Below are positions 18,051-27,256 of a DNA stretch of 64,000 nt, one piece after another (the stretch's first letter is position 1; the number at the start of each line of letters is the position of its first letter). The position numbers and the translations under genes were made by a program. The DNA is from Prauserella shujinwangii (lineage in GTDB: Bacteria; Actinomycetota; Actinomycetes; Mycobacteriales; Pseudonocardiaceae): contig NZ_PVNH01000011.1 in the NCBI RefSeq assembly GCF_003001955.1, positions 232,557-296,556 on the forward strand, written 5' to 3'. The notes below the pieces were generated by a model. It had not been told where the DNA came from, did no database searches, and saw only the letters and a list, made by a program, of their open reading frames with translations.

Positions 18051-19408
18051 TGAGCGAGGACGAGCCCACGGCCGTTGTGTCCGGCTCGGACGGCGACCGT
18101 GGCGAGCCACTGCTCTCCGTGCGTGACCTGAAGACCCACTTCGTCCAGGGTGGCAAGCTGTTCGGGCGCGGCGGCGAGACCGTGGTGAAGGCCGTTGACG
18201 GCGTCAGCTTCGATGTCCACCCCGGCGAGGTGTTCGGGCTCGTCGGGGAGAGCGGCTCCGGCAAGAGCACGCTGGGGCGGTCGATACTCAAGCTGGTGCA
18301 ACCGACCTCGGGCGAGGTGCGCTACCGCGGGCGTGACCTCATGCCGTTGCGCGAACGGGAGATGCGCCCGCTGCGCCGCGAGCTCGGCCTGATCTTCCAG
18401 GACCCGAATGCCTCGCTGAACCCGGCGATGACGATCGGGCAGGGGGTCGGGCATCCGCTGCACATCCACGAGATGGTCAGCTCGCGGGCGGAGGCGCGCA
18501 AGCGGGTGATCGACATGCTGGAGCGGGTGGGCCTGCACCCGGCGGAGAGCTTCCTCGACCGCTACCCGGAGGATCTCTCCGGCGGGCAGAAGCAGCGACT
18601 GGTGATCGCGCGGACGTTGATCACCGAGCCGAAGTTCGTCGTGGCCGACGAGCCGGTCGCCGCGCTCGACATGAGCGTGCGGGCCCGGGTGCTCGAGTTG
18701 ATGCTGGAACTGAAACGGGACCTCGACCTCACCTACGTCTTCATCACCCATGACCTGGCGACGGCGCGGTTCCTGTGCGACCGGATCGGCATCCTCTACC
18801 TCGGCGAGTTCGTCGAGCAGGGGCCGTCGGAACTGCTGTTCGACGATCCGCGACACCCGTACACCCGCTCGCTGCTCTCGGCGATCCCGCTGCCCGACAC
18901 GCGGCGGCGGGACCGGGTCAAGGTGCTGCCGCGCGGTGAGATCCCGGACGCCTCTCGCCCGCCCGCGGGCTGCCGGTTCCATCCCCGCTGCCCCGACGCG
19001 TTCGAGGTCTGCGGTTGGCAGGGCCAGGACCTCGTCGACGCGATCGAGGACCGCTGGACGAAGGTGGACCGGGACACGGCTGACCGGGAGCTGGAGTTGC
19101 TCGGCAGGCTCGGCGACGCCGAGGTGGCGACCACGTTCGTCCGGTTCCCTTCGCGCGAGCCCGACACTGTCGCCGAATGGCTGCGCTCGGTCGGCCCGGA
19201 ACTGCCCGCGAACGTGTTCTCGGCCGTCACCGGGGTCGAGGTCGAACCGGGCGGCGTCGTCGTCCGGTTCGGGCCGGGACCGGAACCGGGTGTGCAAAAG
19301 GTGGCAGGCCGGGATGTCGCCTGCCACCTGCACGGTGTCGTCGTGCGCCGTGACGGGGTGCATGTCGGCGATCCGGCGGAGGCCGAGGCAGCCGCTACGT
19401 CTCGGTGA
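18050..19408 (+). CDS. dppF: Peptide-type ABC transporter ATPase (DppF-like) with C-terminal insertion
   Basis: A 452-residue ATPase, the second nucleotide-binding subunit of the importer. Walker A is GESGSGKST, the signature LSGGQKQRL, and Walker B FVVADEPVAALDM. The oligopeptide-transporter C-terminal motif begins as usual (PPAGCRFHPRCPDAFEVC). About 100 residues then intervene before the expected VACHLHG ending, so the protein is longer than usual DppF proteins of about 330-350 residues. The ATG at 18050 overlaps the preceding TGA (TGATG), implying translational coupling. Its 3' end overlaps the 3' end of the convergent EamA gene by 14 bases. The role of the insertion is unknown. Confidence 0.9.
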   Translation: MSEDEPTAVVSGSDGDRGEPLLSVRDLKTHFVQGGKLFGRGGETVVKAVDGVSFDVHPGEVFGLVGESGSGKSTLGRSILKLVQPTSGEVRYRGRDLMPLREREMRPLRRELGLIFQDPNASLNPAMTIGQGVGHPLHIHEMVSSRAEARKRVIDMLERVGLHPAESFLDRYPEDLSGGQKQRLVIARTLITEPKFVVADEPVAALDMSVRARVLELMLELKRDLDLTYVFITHDLATARFLCDRIGILYLGEFVEQGPSELLFDDPRHPYTRSLLSAIPLPDTRRRDRVKVLPRGEIPDASRPPAGCRFHPRCPDAFEVCGWQGQDLVDAIEDRWTKVDRDTADRELELLGRLGDAEVATTFVRFPSREPDTVAEWLRSVGPELPANVFSAVTGVEVEPGGVVVRFGPGPEPGVQKVAGRDVACHLHGVVVRRDGVHVGDPAEAEAAATSR

Positions 19409-20330
19409 CCACCCGCTCGGCTCGTGAGTGAGAAACATGGTTTGAACCACGTTTCTCACTCACGACCCGGCGCTGGAAGGACCCCAGCAGCACACCGGCC
19501 ACCACGATGGCGCTGGCCACGAGTTCCACGGCGGTCGGGCGCTCGCCGAGCACCAGGAACGCCAGCGTCATGCCCACCACCGGGACCAGCAGCGAGAACG
19601 GTGCCACGACCCCGGCCGGATGGCGTCGCAGCAGCGTGCTCCAGATGCCCGAGCCCGCGATCGTGCCGAGCAGCACGACGTAGGCGAGCCCGGCCAGCGA
19701 CACCCACGCGCCGGGCTCGCCGAGCGTCGTCAACGCCCGCCACTGCTCGGCCGGGCCCTCGAACACCAGCGACAGAGCGAACATCGGCAGCGGCGGCACG
19801 ACCGACATCCACAGCGTGAAGTGCAGCGGGTTCTGCGGCCTGGCCTGGCGGGAGCAGAGGTTGCCCGCCGCCCAGCTCAGCGCGCCGAGCAGGGTCAGCA
19901 CCACCGGCAGCAGCGCCGCGTGCTCGGCCCGCTGCCAGGCGATCGCGCACATCCCGGTGACCGCGAGCGCGATACCCGCGACCTGCCTCGCGGTGGGCCG
20001 TTCCCGCAGGAACAGCATGCCGAGCAGCACCGTGAACGGCGCGGAGGCCTGCAGCACCAGCGAAGCCAGGCCGGTCGGCATGCCGACATCGAGACCGACG
20101 AACAGGAACGCGAACTGCAGGGTGCCGAACCCGAGGCCGTAGCCGACGAGCCAGCGCAGGCGCACACCGGGCCACGGAACCAGCAGCACCGTGGGGATCG
20201 CGATGACGAGGAAGCGGACCATGCCGGCGAACAGCGGGGGAAAGTGCGTGAGCACGGCGTGGATGGCGAGGAAGTTGCAGCCCCACAGCACCGCCGTGAG
20301 GGCGGCGAGGAGGCGGTCGCGGACGGGCAC
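19395..20330 (-). CDS. EamA/DMT family transporter
   Basis: A drug/metabolite exporter with about ten membrane helices and two EamA repeats (MPTGLASLVLQASAPFTVLL in the first, then LVPVVGMTLAFLVLGERPTAVEL in the second). The longest frame begins at a TTG at 20384. The GTG at 20330 (VPVRDRLLAAL) is preferred because it places the first helix directly after a basic start, giving 311 residues; the longer form would read through a palindromic regulatory region. The last 20 or so residues are encoded by the palindrome at 19423-19464 and the dppF 3' end, so the C-terminal tail is an acquired extension. It diverges from a LysR gene, its probable regulator. The substrate is unknown. Confidence 0.87.
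   Translation of the reverse strand: MPVRDRLLAALTAVLWGCNFLAIHAVLTHFPPLFAGMVRFLVIAIPTVLLVPWPGVRLRWLVGYGLGFGTLQFAFLFVGLDVGMPTGLASLVLQASAPFTVLLGMLFLRERPTARQVAGIALAVTGMCAIAWQRAEHAALLPVVLTLLGALSWAAGNLCSRQARPQNPLHFTLWMSVVPPLPMFALSLVFEGPAEQWRALTTLGEPGAWVSLAGLAYVVLLGTIAGSGIWSTLLRRHPAGVVAPFSLLVPVVGMTLAFLVLGERPTAVELVASAIVVAGVLLGSFQRRVVSEKRGSNHVSHSRAERVVTET
19423..19464. terminator. CTCGTGAGTG-family palindrome lying inside the EamA reading frame
   Basis: Arms of 20 bases (19423-19442 and 19445-19464) pair with one mismatch around a two-base loop. It sits where a terminator for the convergent dppF and EamA genes is expected. The EamA frame has no stop before or within it, however, and translates it as VSEKRGSNHVSHSR. 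The copy is closely similar to those at 5062 and 39961. Confidence 0.75.
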
Positions 20331-20354
20331 GGGTCCACTCTGCGCGAGCCGACT

Positions 20355-20403
20355 GTGAAGCACCAGCGAGATTGTTTTCAACAACCTTTCAGATGTGCTT
20401 CAC
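20355..20403. promoter_or_regulatory. Divergent LysR-EamA operator region
   Basis: Two nested inverted repeats lie in the 80-base gap between the divergent starts. The outer pair is GTGAAGCAC (20355-20363) with GTGCTTCAC (20395-20403). The inner pair is TTGTT (20372-20376) with AACAA (20380-20384) around TTC. LysR regulators typically bind such dyads and control the divergent gene as well as themselves. Confidence 0.5.
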
Positions 20404-20410
20404 TGTTGGC

Positions 20411-21319
20411 GTGGACGTCGGGCGCTTGCGCACGCTGCGGGAGTTCGCCGACCGCGGCAGCGTCACCGCGGCCGCGCGGGCGCTGCACTGCACGCCCTCG
20501 GCGGTGTCGCAGCAGTTGCGGGCGCTGCAGCAGGAGGTGGGGCTGGCACTGACCGAGCCCTCCGGCCGGGGCCTGCGGCTCACCGACGCCGGGCGCGCGC
20601 TGGTCGCTCGCGCGGACGAGGTGCTCGCGGCGGTCGACCGGGCCGACGCCGAGCTGGACGCCTATCGCAGCGCGCCCCGCGGCAGGGTGCGGCTCGCGTT
20701 GTTCCCCTCCGCGGCCCTGATGCTCCTGTCCGGGCTGCTGCACCGGTTCGCCCGGTACGACGGCCTCGACGCCGAGGTCCGCGATGTCGACATGACGCCA
20801 CCGGAGGTGCCCGGGCTGCTGGCCGACTTCGACCTGGTGGTCGCCCACCGCGACGAGCACGCGGCGCCCTTCGAGGACGAGCGGCTCGAGGTGGTGCACC
20901 TGTTGCGGGAGCCGCTCGACCTCGCGCTGCCGCCGGGGCATCCGCTGGGCGCTGCCGACCGGGTCGGGCTCGCGGACGTCGCCGCGGAGCCGTGGATCAG
21001 CGTCGACGTGGGGTTTCCGGTGGACGACGTGCTGCTGTCGCTCGCGGTCCGGACCGGCATCCGCCCGAGGGTCGTGCACCGCATCAACGACTTCCGCATC
21101 ATCGAGTCGCTCGTCGCCGCCGGGCACGGCGTCGCGCTGCTGCCCCGGTACACAGTGGACACCACGCGCGTGCTGCGCAGGCCGCTGGCCGGCATCCGCG
21201 CCGCTCGGCACGTGGAGGTCGTGCTCCGGCCTGGCGCGGCCACCCGGCCCGCCGTGGCCGCGGTGCTCGACGCGCTGCGCGCCGAGGTGGCGGAAGTCGG
21301 CCGGGAAACCCTGCCGTGA
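20411..21319 (+). CDS. LysR family transcriptional regulator
   Basis: A 302-residue LysR-type protein. The winged helix-turn-helix is at residues about 1-60 (RLRTLREFADRGSVTAAARA, then LHCTPSAVSQQLRALQQEVG). A helical linker follows, and a periplasmic-binding-like effector domain runs from about residue 90. GTG at 20411 is chosen because LysR proteins begin a few residues before this helix; an upstream in-frame start would run through the operator dyad. The divergent neighbour is an EamA exporter. Regulator and exporter pairs of this kind usually respond to the exported compound, for example an amino acid. The effector is not known. Confidence 0.9.
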   Translation: MDVGRLRTLREFADRGSVTAAARALHCTPSAVSQQLRALQQEVGLALTEPSGRGLRLTDAGRALVARADEVLAAVDRADAELDAYRSAPRGRVRLALFPSAALMLLSGLLHRFARYDGLDAEVRDVDMTPPEVPGLLADFDLVVAHRDEHAAPFEDERLEVVHLLREPLDLALPPGHPLGAADRVGLADVAAEPWISVDVGFPVDDVLLSLAVRTGIRPRVVHRINDFRIIESLVAAGHGVALLPRYTVDTTRVLRRPLAGIRAARHVEVVLRPGAATRPAVAAVLDALRAEVAEVGRETLP

Positions 21320-21341
21320 CCTGACAGGGTTCACCACGATC

Positions 21342-22268
21342 GTGACCCGGATGAACCAGAGACTGACAGGCAGGGTGGCACTGGTCGCGGGCGGCACGCG
21401 CGGCGCGAGCAGGGCGATCGCGGTGGAGCTGGCCAGGGCGGGAGCGTTCGTCTACGTCACCGGGCGCACCACCGAGGAGAACCGGTCCGAGGTGGGCAGG
21501 CCGGAGACGATCGACGGAACCGTGCGGCTCATCGAGCGGGCCGGAGGCAAGGGTGTCGCGATCCGGGTCGACCACCTCCGGCCCGAGCAGGTGCGCGCGC
21601 TCGCCGAGCGGATCGACGCCGAGCAGGGCGGGCTGGACATCCTCGTGGACGGCCTCTGGGGCGGCGACGGCTACCTGGAGTGGGCGAAGCCGGTGTGGGA
21701 GCACTCGCTGGAGGCGAGCCTGCGGATGATCCGGCTCGGCATCGACGCCCACATCATCACCAGTCACCACCTGCTCCCGTTGCTGATCCGCAGGCCAGGC
21801 GGGCTCGTGGTGGAACTGACCGACGGCACCCGGGAGTACAACGCGACCTTCCGGAAGGGCACGTCGCTGGCGTTCTACGTGGCGAAGGCGGCCGCCCACC
21901 ACGTCGCGCTGGCCGAGGCGGAGGAACTGCGGCCGCACGGCGGCACCGCGGTCGCGGTCACGCCGGGCTGGTTGCGGTCCGAGGCGATGCTCGACGAGTT
22001 CGGCGTCACCGAGGAGAACTGGCGGGACGCGCTGCCCGGGCAGCCGCACTTCTGCGTCTCGGAGTCGCCGACGTTCGTCGGCAGGACCGTGGCCGCGCTC
22101 GCCGCCGACGAGGACCACGGCCGGTTCACCGGCGAGACGCTGTCCAGTGGCTGGCTGGCGCAGGTGTACGGCATCGACGACGTGGACGGCAGCAGGCCGG
22201 ACGCCTGGCGGTACCTCGTCGAGGTGGCGGACGCGGGCAAACCGGCCGACGCCACGGGTTACCGCTGA
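21342..22268 (+). CDS. SDR family oxidoreductase
   Basis: A 308-residue short-chain dehydrogenase-like protein. The cofactor motif departs slightly from the classical TGxxxGIG and reads AGGTRGASRAIA (residues 18-29). The Arg after it and GRTTEE downstream suggest NADP preference. The active-site pair is FYVAK (Tyr-x-x-x-Lys, about residue 182), with a Thr or Ser expected in the preceding VVELTDGT strand. Compared with the classical 250-residue form, extra sequence lies around 90-130 and at the C-terminus, resembling atypical SDRs. It follows the LysR gene by 22 bases on the same strand and may be co-transcribed. Its substrate is unknown. Confidence 0.87.
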   Translation: MTRMNQRLTGRVALVAGGTRGASRAIAVELARAGAFVYVTGRTTEENRSEVGRPETIDGTVRLIERAGGKGVAIRVDHLRPEQVRALAERIDAEQGGLDILVDGLWGGDGYLEWAKPVWEHSLEASLRMIRLGIDAHIITSHHLLPLLIRRPGGLVVELTDGTREYNATFRKGTSLAFYVAKAAAHHVALAEAEELRPHGGTAVAVTPGWLRSEAMLDEFGVTEENWRDALPGQPHFCVSESPTFVGRTVAALAADEDHGRFTGETLSSGWLAQVYGIDDVDGSRPDAWRYLVEVADAGKPADATGYR

Positions 22269-22272
22269 CGCG

Positions 22273-22360
22273 CCCGCGAGTCCCCCGTTCCTGCGCGCGA
22301 GTGCTGCATTCGCCGCGATCCGAACGCAGCACTCACGGACCCGGGCGGGGGACTCGCGGG
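22273..22360. terminator. Nested double palindrome between SDR and WYL genes
   Basis: An outer perfect 14-base pair (22273-22286 with 22347-22360) encloses an inner 14-base pair with one mismatch (22299-22312 with 22321-22334). The stop codon of the convergent WYL gene (22333-22335) lies in the inner arm, and that gene's last codons come from the outer arm. It is a bidirectional terminator of cruciform-like form. Confidence 0.7.
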
Positions 22361-23325
22361 CCGGAGTGGCGGTCGAGCATCCGGCGGGCCAGGTCGGCGA
22401 AGGCGGTGCGCACCCGCTCGGGTTCCAGGATCTCCACGTCGGGGCCGAGCCCGAGGAGCTGACCCGCCGCGACGCCGTCACCCTCCAGATACAGTTCCAC
22501 CTCGGTCCAGCCGTCCGGTCCCGGCTCGCCCGCGCGGTCGAGCGCCGCGACGGCCAGATCCGCGTCGACGACGTGGGGCAGCGTGCGCACCCCCGCGCGG
22601 CTCAGCCTGACCAGCACCCGCTCGTTGTACAGCGAACGCTCGAACCGCGCTGAGGACCTTTCCCACCAGCTCGCGAGGTCGAAGCCGGCGGGCCGATCGA
22701 ACCGCTCGCCGACCTCCTCGACCGCGCGGATCCGCGACACGCGGTACGTGCGGCGGTGCTCCCCGACCGCGGCGACGAGGTACCAGATCCCGGCCTTGAG
22801 GACGAGCCCGAGCGGTTCGAGCACCCGCTCGATCGTGCCGTCGCCGCGCGCGTAGGAGACCCGCAGCCGCTGCTGTTCCCAGACCGCGCGGGCGATGTCG
22901 GCCAGGTGCTCGGCCTCGTCCTCGCGGCGAAACCAGCCGGGAGCGTCGAGGTGGAACCGTTGCGCGAGGTGCTGGGCCTGTTCCCGCAGCGGCGCGGGCA
23001 GGGTCGCCGAAACCTTGGCGTGCGCGGCCGACACGGCCGTGCCGAGCCCCAGCTCGGCCAGCGCCCTCGGCACGCCCATCGCGAAGATCGCCACCGCCTC
23101 GCGGGACGTCAGCCCGTCGAGCCGGGTGCGCCAGCCCTCGACCAGGCGCACGCCACCGTGCCTGCCCTGCTCCGTCCACAACGGAACGCCCGCGGCCTGC
23201 AGCGCCGCGAGGTCCCGGTGCATCGTCCGCTCCGAAACGCCCAGGGCACCGGCCAGTTCGGCGACGGTGGCGCTACGCCTGCTCTGCAGGGTGAAGAGCA
23301 GCGCCACCAGCCGTTCCGCTCGCAT
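22333..23325 (-). CDS. WYL domain transcriptional regulator (YafY-like)
   Basis: A regulator of about 330 residues starting at ATG 23325. The N-terminal helix-turn-helix reads SATVAELAGALGVSERTMHR (about residues 18-37). A WYL domain occupies about residues 135-210, with the key segment IWYLVAAVGEHRRTYRVSRI, and a WCX-like C-terminal domain follows. WYL domains bind nucleic acid or nucleotide ligands and regulate stress and defence genes in many bacteria. The start overlaps the end of the upstream VTT/DedA gene by 53 bases, so the two are co-transcribed. A much longer in-frame ORF upstream is only a shadow of the DedA gene. The target is unknown. Confidence 0.88.
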   Translation of the reverse strand: MRAERLVALLFTLQSRRSATVAELAGALGVSERTMHRDLAALQAAGVPLWTEQGRHGGVRLVEGWRTRLDGLTSREAVAIFAMGVPRALAELGLGTAVSAAHAKVSATLPAPLREQAQHLAQRFHLDAPGWFRREDEAEHLADIARAVWEQQRLRVSYARGDGTIERVLEPLGLVLKAGIWYLVAAVGEHRRTYRVSRIRAVEEVGERFDRPAGFDLASWWERSSARFERSLYNERVLVRLSRAGVRTLPHVVDADLAVAALDRAGEPGPDGWTEVELYLEGDGVAAGQLLGLGPDVEILEPERVRTAFADLARRMLDRHSGPRVPRPGP

Positions 23326-23881
23326 GCACCAGATCATGCCCGGTCCGGAGCCGGAACGCCGCGCCGGCCACCGACGCCAGCGCCACGGCCACGCCGAGCG
23401 AGACCACCAGGCTGACGAGCGGCTCCTCGACGATCCGGCCGCCGAGGTAGCCGAGGGCCACCGCATAGGCCGACCACAGGGTGACGCCGATCGCCGAGGC
23501 GGTGACGAACACGGTCCTCGGCCAGCGCAGGGACCCGGCGAGCAGCGCTCCGGCGGTGCCACCCGCGGGCAGCCAGCGGGCGATGACGAGCACGGGCACC
23601 GGGTTGCGCTCGATCCGGTCGGTGAGCCAGCGCAGGCTGGCCGCCGGGCCGGGGCGGGCGCGGACCCGGCGCAGGGCCCAGGCCCCGCCACGCCTGCCCG
23701 TGGCATACAGCACGAGGTCGCAGACCAGGCAGCCCACGGCCGCCACGAGCACGACCGGGACGAGCGAACCACCCTGTTCGGCGGCGGCCACTCCCAGGCC
23801 GATCAGCGCCAGCTCCGTCGGAGCGAAGGGCACGGCGGAGATGACGAAGAGCACCAGCAGCGAGACCGTCGAGGCGTCCAC
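23273..23881 (-). CDS. VTT/DedA-like membrane protein
   Basis: A 202-residue membrane protein with four to five hydrophobic segments. It has a VTT/DedA-like core containing RWLPAGGTAGALLAGSLRWP (about residues 101-120), where a buried Arg and small residues are typical of the family. DedA-like proteins are linked to lipid carrier or phospholipid flipping and to membrane homeostasis. The ATG at 23881 starts directly with a membrane segment. The C-terminal 17 residues overlap the start of the WYL regulator gene in another frame. The protein is short for DedA (usually about 210-220), and the acidic motif near the N-terminus (FAPTELALIG) is the best-preserved part. Confidence 0.8.
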   Translation of the reverse strand: MDASTVSLLVLFVISAVPFAPTELALIGLGVAAAEQGGSLVPVVLVAAVGCLVCDLVLYATGRRGGAWALRRVRARPGPAASLRWLTDRIERNPVPVLVIARWLPAGGTAGALLAGSLRWPRTVFVTASAIGVTLWSAYAVALGYLGGRIVEEPLVSLVVSLGVAVALASVAGAAFRLRTGHDLVHASGTAGGAALHPAEQA

Positions 23882-23920
23882 GACCCGTCCAACGCCCGCC
23901 AGTCTGAGAACCCCTCAGCA

Positions 23921-23981
23921 GCGGGCAGTGAATGGCACATCGTCTGCGTTGAACGCAGGGAATGTGCCATTCACTGCCCGC
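23921..23981 (-). terminator. Terminator palindrome after leuA
   Basis: Perfect 20-base arms (23921-23940 and 23962-23981) surround an inner self-complementary CTGCGTT/AACGCAG. It lies 8 bases beyond the leuA stop and before the downstream VTT gene on the same strand. The outer word GGCAGTGAA also begins the palindrome after asd at 29595, so these two form a second sequence class. Confidence 0.75.
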
Positions 23982-23988
23982 AGCCGGG

Positions 23989-25882
<1,894 letters not shown>

Positions 25883-26037
25883 CAGCGAAGCAGAAGGGCA
25901 CGTGCCACGCGGCCAGCTTAACCACGACGGTCTCGGGTTGAAAAGCCGGGGCCGTGGCCGAACCGTTACCCGCGGCCCCCTGGCCGGGGGTTACTGACGC
26001 GTAGCGTTCCGCGAACGAAAGTGCCAGACTTCGGGGC

Positions 26038-26472
26038 ATGGGTGAGCACGCCGAGAGGAATGACCGGGACGAGGGCGCCACGCAGGCGATGCCGCCGGTC
26101 CACGCCTCGTCCACCTACGGCAGCGCGGCCGAGGAGCCGGAGCCGAGGCGGAAGCGCCGCACCGACTGGGTCGCGGTCAAGGACCAGGTCGTCGGGCTGC
26201 TGGCCGCGGTCGTCCGCTGGGCCGGCCTGTTCTTCGCGGCCCTGCTGGTGCTGCACGTGATCTTCGTGATCGGTGAGGCCAACCCCGACAACGGCATCGT
26301 GTCGTTCGTGCAGAGCTGGGCGGACTGGCTCTCCCTCGGGTTCCAGGACCTGTTCACGCCCGAAGACGCCAAGCTGAAGGTGCTGGTCAACTACGGCATC
26401 GCCGCACTGTTCTGGCTGATCGTCTCCGCGGTGGTGGCCAGGATCATCCGGCGGGTCGGCGGCAGCGCCTGA
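26038..26472 (+). CDS. Small two-helix membrane protein, unknown function
   Basis: A 144-residue protein with an N-terminal charged cytoplasmic-looking region (residues 1-50, many Glu and Arg). Two clear membrane segments follow: VVRWAGLFFAALLVLHVIFV near 56-75 and YGIAALFWLIVSAVVARII near 117-136. The segment between them is amphipathic with several Trp (SWADWLSLGF). The gene lies divergently from leuA and converges on the nitroreductase gene. I know no family function; similar short membrane proteins occur throughout Pseudonocardiaceae. The ATG at 26038 follows a GGGGC stretch with no strong ribosome-binding site. Confidence 0.8.
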   Translation: MGEHAERNDRDEGATQAMPPVHASSTYGSAAEEPEPRRKRRTDWVAVKDQVVGLLAAVVRWAGLFFAALLVLHVIFVIGEANPDNGIVSFVQSWADWLSLGFQDLFTPEDAKLKVLVNYGIAALFWLIVSAVVARIIRRVGGSA

Positions 26473-26483
26473 CGGCCCCGGCT

Positions 26484-27077
26484 TCAGAAGGCCGGGTTGC
26501 CCCAGTCGCCGGTGAAGGCGAACTCCGCGAGCGGGAGCCGCGTGCGGGGCGCCGTCTCCCGCTGGACACTGCGCTCGTCCCCGAGCACCTCGGGGTCGCC
26601 GAGCACGCCGACGGCGATCGCGATCACCGGGCGCACGCCGTCGGGCAGGGTGAACGCGGCCCGCACGGCATCGTGGTCGAAGCCCGCCATCTGGTGGACC
26701 ACGAGTCCTTCGGCCACCGCCTGCAGCGCCAGGTTCTCGCCGGCCAGCCCGAGGCCGTACTCGGCGTAGGGCACCTCGCCCTTCTCGTTGTGCGTGACGG
26801 CCAGCCCGACCAGCAGCGCCCCGGCGCGATGGGCCCAGGACTGGTTGCGCTCGGTGAGCGTGCCGAGGATGCGCTGGAAGGTGTCGTCGCCCCGGCGGCC
26901 GACGAGGTAGCGGGCGGGCTGGGTGTTGCCGAAGGAGGGAGCCCAGCGCGCGGCTTCCAGCAGCGCGCGCAACTGGTCGGGGTGGACCTCGGCTGAGGAG
27001 TCCAGCGCTCGCGGGCTCCACCGCCGCGCGATCAGCTCGTGGATCGGGACGCTCGTCTCGGCTTCCTTGTCGCTCAT
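26484..27077 (-). CDS. Nitroreductase family protein
   Basis: A 197-residue FMN-dependent oxidoreductase. The N-terminal flavin phosphate-binding motif RRWSPRALD (about residues 16-24) is typical, followed by [20 protein letters not shown] and the [13 protein letters not shown] helix near 116. The start at ATG 27077 gives the usual N-terminus; the longer ORF to 27140 has no homologous-looking sequence. It reduces nitro or quinone compounds with NAD(P)H, or acts as a general flavin oxidoreductase. It converges with the membrane-protein gene and diverges from lysC. Confidence 0.87.
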   Translation of the reverse strand: MSDKEAETSVPIHELIARRWSPRALDSSAEVHPDQLRALLEAARWAPSFGNTQPARYLVGRRGDDTFQRILGTLTERNQSWAHRAGALLVGLAVTHNEKGEVPYAEYGLGLAGENLALQAVAEGLVVHQMAGFDHDAVRAAFTLPDGVRPVIAIAVGVLGDPEVLGDERSVQRETAPRTRLPLAEFAFTGDWGNPAF

Positions 27078-27256
27078 CGGGCGCCGAGTATACGGCCTGG
27101 CCTCGGCAGATGATCTCGGGGAAAAAGTGGTCGGCGCCACAGCGCGAGGTGTTCGCGGAAGGTGCCCCCGGTAGGCTACGTGCGAAAAGAAGGGAGCGGG
27201 GCCCTTCCGACGACACTGGGAGGCACCCCTGCCCCGGTCGAGGAGGTTCGGGCAAA

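Noticed and set aside
22333..23772. Longest WYL-gene frame with about 145 extra N-terminal residues
   Set aside because: The extension is an out-of-frame reading of the VTT/DedA gene. The WYL helix-turn-helix starts just after ATG 23325.
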